Below are positions 62,837-64,000 of a DNA stretch of 64,000 bases, piece by piece (position 1 is the first letter of the stretch; each line of letters opens with the position of its first letter). This stretch comes from Polycladidibacter hongkongensis. GTDB taxonomy: Bacteria > Pseudomonadota > Alphaproteobacteria > Rhizobiales > Stappiaceae. The position numbers and the translations under genes were made by a program. Below the pieces are notes generated by a model. It did no database searches. It saw only the letters and a program-made list of their open reading frames with translations, and was not told the DNA's origin. The DNA lies in contig NZ_LLWC01000024.1 in NCBI RefSeq assembly GCF_001561995.1, positions 124,001 to 188,000 on the forward strand, written 5' to 3'.

Positions 62837-63553
62837 TTAATCCTCCAGAATAATACGGACACGGCGGTTTTCCTTGCCCTTGCTTTCGATTTTTCCAAGT
62901 TTGAGCCTGCCAATCTCGCTAGTCGTGTGCACATGTGTGCCGCCACAGGGCTGTAGATCGGTTTTCTCGCCGATGCGTACAAGGCGGATTCGGCCGGCGC
63001 CACGCGGGGGCTGGACACTCATGGTTTTCACCAGTTCAGGATTTGCATCCAACTGGGCGTCGCTTATCCATTCCTGCGTGACCGGGTGATCTTCTTCAAC
63101 CAGTTGATTTAAGTGGGCGGTGATGGCATCCCGGTCAATGTCGGCATCCGGCAACAAAAAATCAAGGCGACCTTTGGCCTCGCTGACTTGTCCGCCTGTG
63201 ACAGGGTAGGGCATCGCCTCCGAGAGCAAATGCAGGGCGGTGTGCGAGCGCATGAGGGCGTAGCGGCGCGGCCAATCGAGGTGGAGTGTGTATTTTTCGC
63301 CATGGACAAGTGCCGTTGGTTCTCCCTCGACTATGTGGATGATGTGTCGGCGGTCCCCGCTGTATTTGGTATTGGCAATTGTAAGGGTATCGCCATTGGC
63401 TAGCTCGATGGCCCCACTGTCGCCGGGCTGCCCGCCCCCTTGCGGGTAGAAAATGGTCCGATCGAACACCAGTGCGCCCTCTGGCGTTACATCGGTGAGC
63501 GTGGCCTCGCAGCTGCGCAGGTAGGCATCTGATTCAAAAAGTTTTTCAGTCAT
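62837..63553 (-). CDS. Alanyl-tRNA editing protein (AlaX-like)
   Basis: A 238-residue free-standing editing domain that removes Ser or Gly wrongly attached to tRNA-Ala. Zinc-binding motifs are intact: RSHTALHLL (HxxxH) and PCGGTHV (CxxxH). An IFYPQGGGQPGDSG segment marks the N-terminal beta barrel. ATG 63553 gives the family start; an earlier in-frame ATG would add 21 residues with no site. It directly precedes sseA. Confidence 0.92.
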   Translation of the reverse strand: MTEKLFESDAYLRSCEATLTDVTPEGALVFDRTIFYPQGGGQPGDSGAIELANGDTLTIANTKYSGDRRHIIHIVEGEPTALVHGEKYTLHLDWPRRYALMRSHTALHLLSEAMPYPVTGGQVSEAKGRLDFLLPDADIDRDAITAHLNQLVEEDHPVTQEWISDAQLDANPELVKTMSVQPPRGAGRIRLVRIGEKTDLQPCGGTHVHTTSEIGRLKLGKIESKGKENRRVRIILED

Positions 63554-63649
63554 GCTATGTCGTCCGGTAAAAAATGCGATGGGAGTATGTTGGGTGCCGA
63601 GATAGCTATGGGTCAACCGTTTAATTGTGCCCCTAACAATACTTCGGGC

Positions 63650-64000
63650 CTAAAGTACAGGTGAAAACAGCCGGGCGGCGCGGGCGAGAATGCGGAAGCC
63701 ATAGGCGCGGTCTGCTAGTTCCTGTTGGTTGGTGGGGCGGGCATTGGTGAAGTCTGCGCGCAGCATATCGGAAACGCTTGCGATCATTTTTGTTCCGGTA
63801 AACCACTGGGTGATCTCGAAGTTGATCGCCATGGAGCGGTTGTCCATGTTGACCGTGCCAATACCTGCCAATGTGTCGTCCACCAATACGACTTTCTCAT
63901 GCAAAAAACCCTCCAGATAGCGGTAAACTTTGATGCCGTGGCGGGCCAGATCGTCCGCATGGGCATAGGAGGCGAGCCAGACCAGCCAATGATCAGCTTT
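63650..64000 (-). CDS. cls: Cardiolipin synthase (phospholipase D-like), C-terminal part; start outside window
   Basis: Only the last 116 residues are visible. They contain one HKD motif (HEKVVLVDD with Asn/Asp in the NMDNRS stretch that follows) preceded by VYRYLEGF, as in ClsA-type enzymes, and a C-terminal helix. The first HKD motif and membrane anchors lie beyond the right edge. It makes cardiolipin from phosphatidylglycerol in relatives. Stop at 63650-63652. Confidence 0.85.
   Translation of the reverse strand, partial: KADHWLVWLASYAHADDLARHGIKVYRYLEGFLHEKVVLVDDTLAGIGTVNMDNRSMAINFEITQWFTGTKMIASVSDMLRADFTNARPTNQQELADRAYGFRILARAARLFSPVL

Overview
This looks like a chromosomal segment of a moderately high-GC alphaproteobacterium. 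The best fit is the Hyphomicrobiales/Stappiaceae-like group; this is inference from gene content and order, because no 16S rRNA gene is present. The pointers are glnB-glnA next to nnr, hom-glpX-recJ, ctaA opposite a DUF2842 gene, a CoA-binding protein gene beside an O-acetylhomoserine sulfhydrylase gene, a class I phaC, the aapJQMP general amino-acid transporter, and a release factor 2 gene with the SPY variant of its anticodon tripeptide. Most genes are core metabolism or translation, with short accessory patches between them.

Left part (1-10 kb): a truncated periplasmic sulfatase, prfB with an intact programmed +1 frameshift, an accessory patch (an orphan gene and a decayed IS110 element), a divergent MFS exporter/MerR regulator pair sharing a MerR-type promoter, a small secreted protein, and a bcp - DUF455 - M23 peptidase cluster on the minus strand. 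Middle-left (10-21.9 kb): a large AsmA-like membrane protein, a translationally coupled dioxygenase/methyltransferase pair, tyrS, two VOC-fold proteins, glnB-glnA with a sigma-54 promoter, and nnr.

21.9-23.2 kb is a small integration scar: tRNA-Leu, a long perfect hairpin, a repeat of the tRNA 3' end, an integrase N-terminal stub and an IS3-type transposase relic, followed by tRNA-Pro. Next come a divergent pair of polysaccharide-export genes (the kinase-like partner lacks a P-loop), ctaA, a flavodoxin-fold oxidoreductase, metY and its CoA-binding neighbour, a crotonase-fold protein that appears to lack both catalytic glutamates, a thioesterase, rplM-rpsI, a LysR/methyltransferase pair and phaC.

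40-46.4 kb holds an amino-acid and carbon block (aminotransferase, hom, glpX, recJ). 46.9-49.6 kb holds an M3 peptidase and a CAP-domain lipoprotein. 49.9-54.2 kb is a four-gene envelope operon (ArnT-like glycosyltransferase, PAP2 phosphatase, polyprenyl-phosphate glycosyltransferase, LAB_N small membrane protein) that looks like a lipid A sugar-decoration/dephosphorylation module. The right part has aapJQMP, three paralogous outer-membrane beta-barrel genes, sseA, an AlaX-type editing protein and the end of a cardiolipin synthase gene. I found no CRISPR array, intact prophage or clear new defence system. The most interesting items are the PhyH/TylF-like pair, the lipid A module with matching disordered N-terminal tails, and the P-loop-less export kinase homologue.
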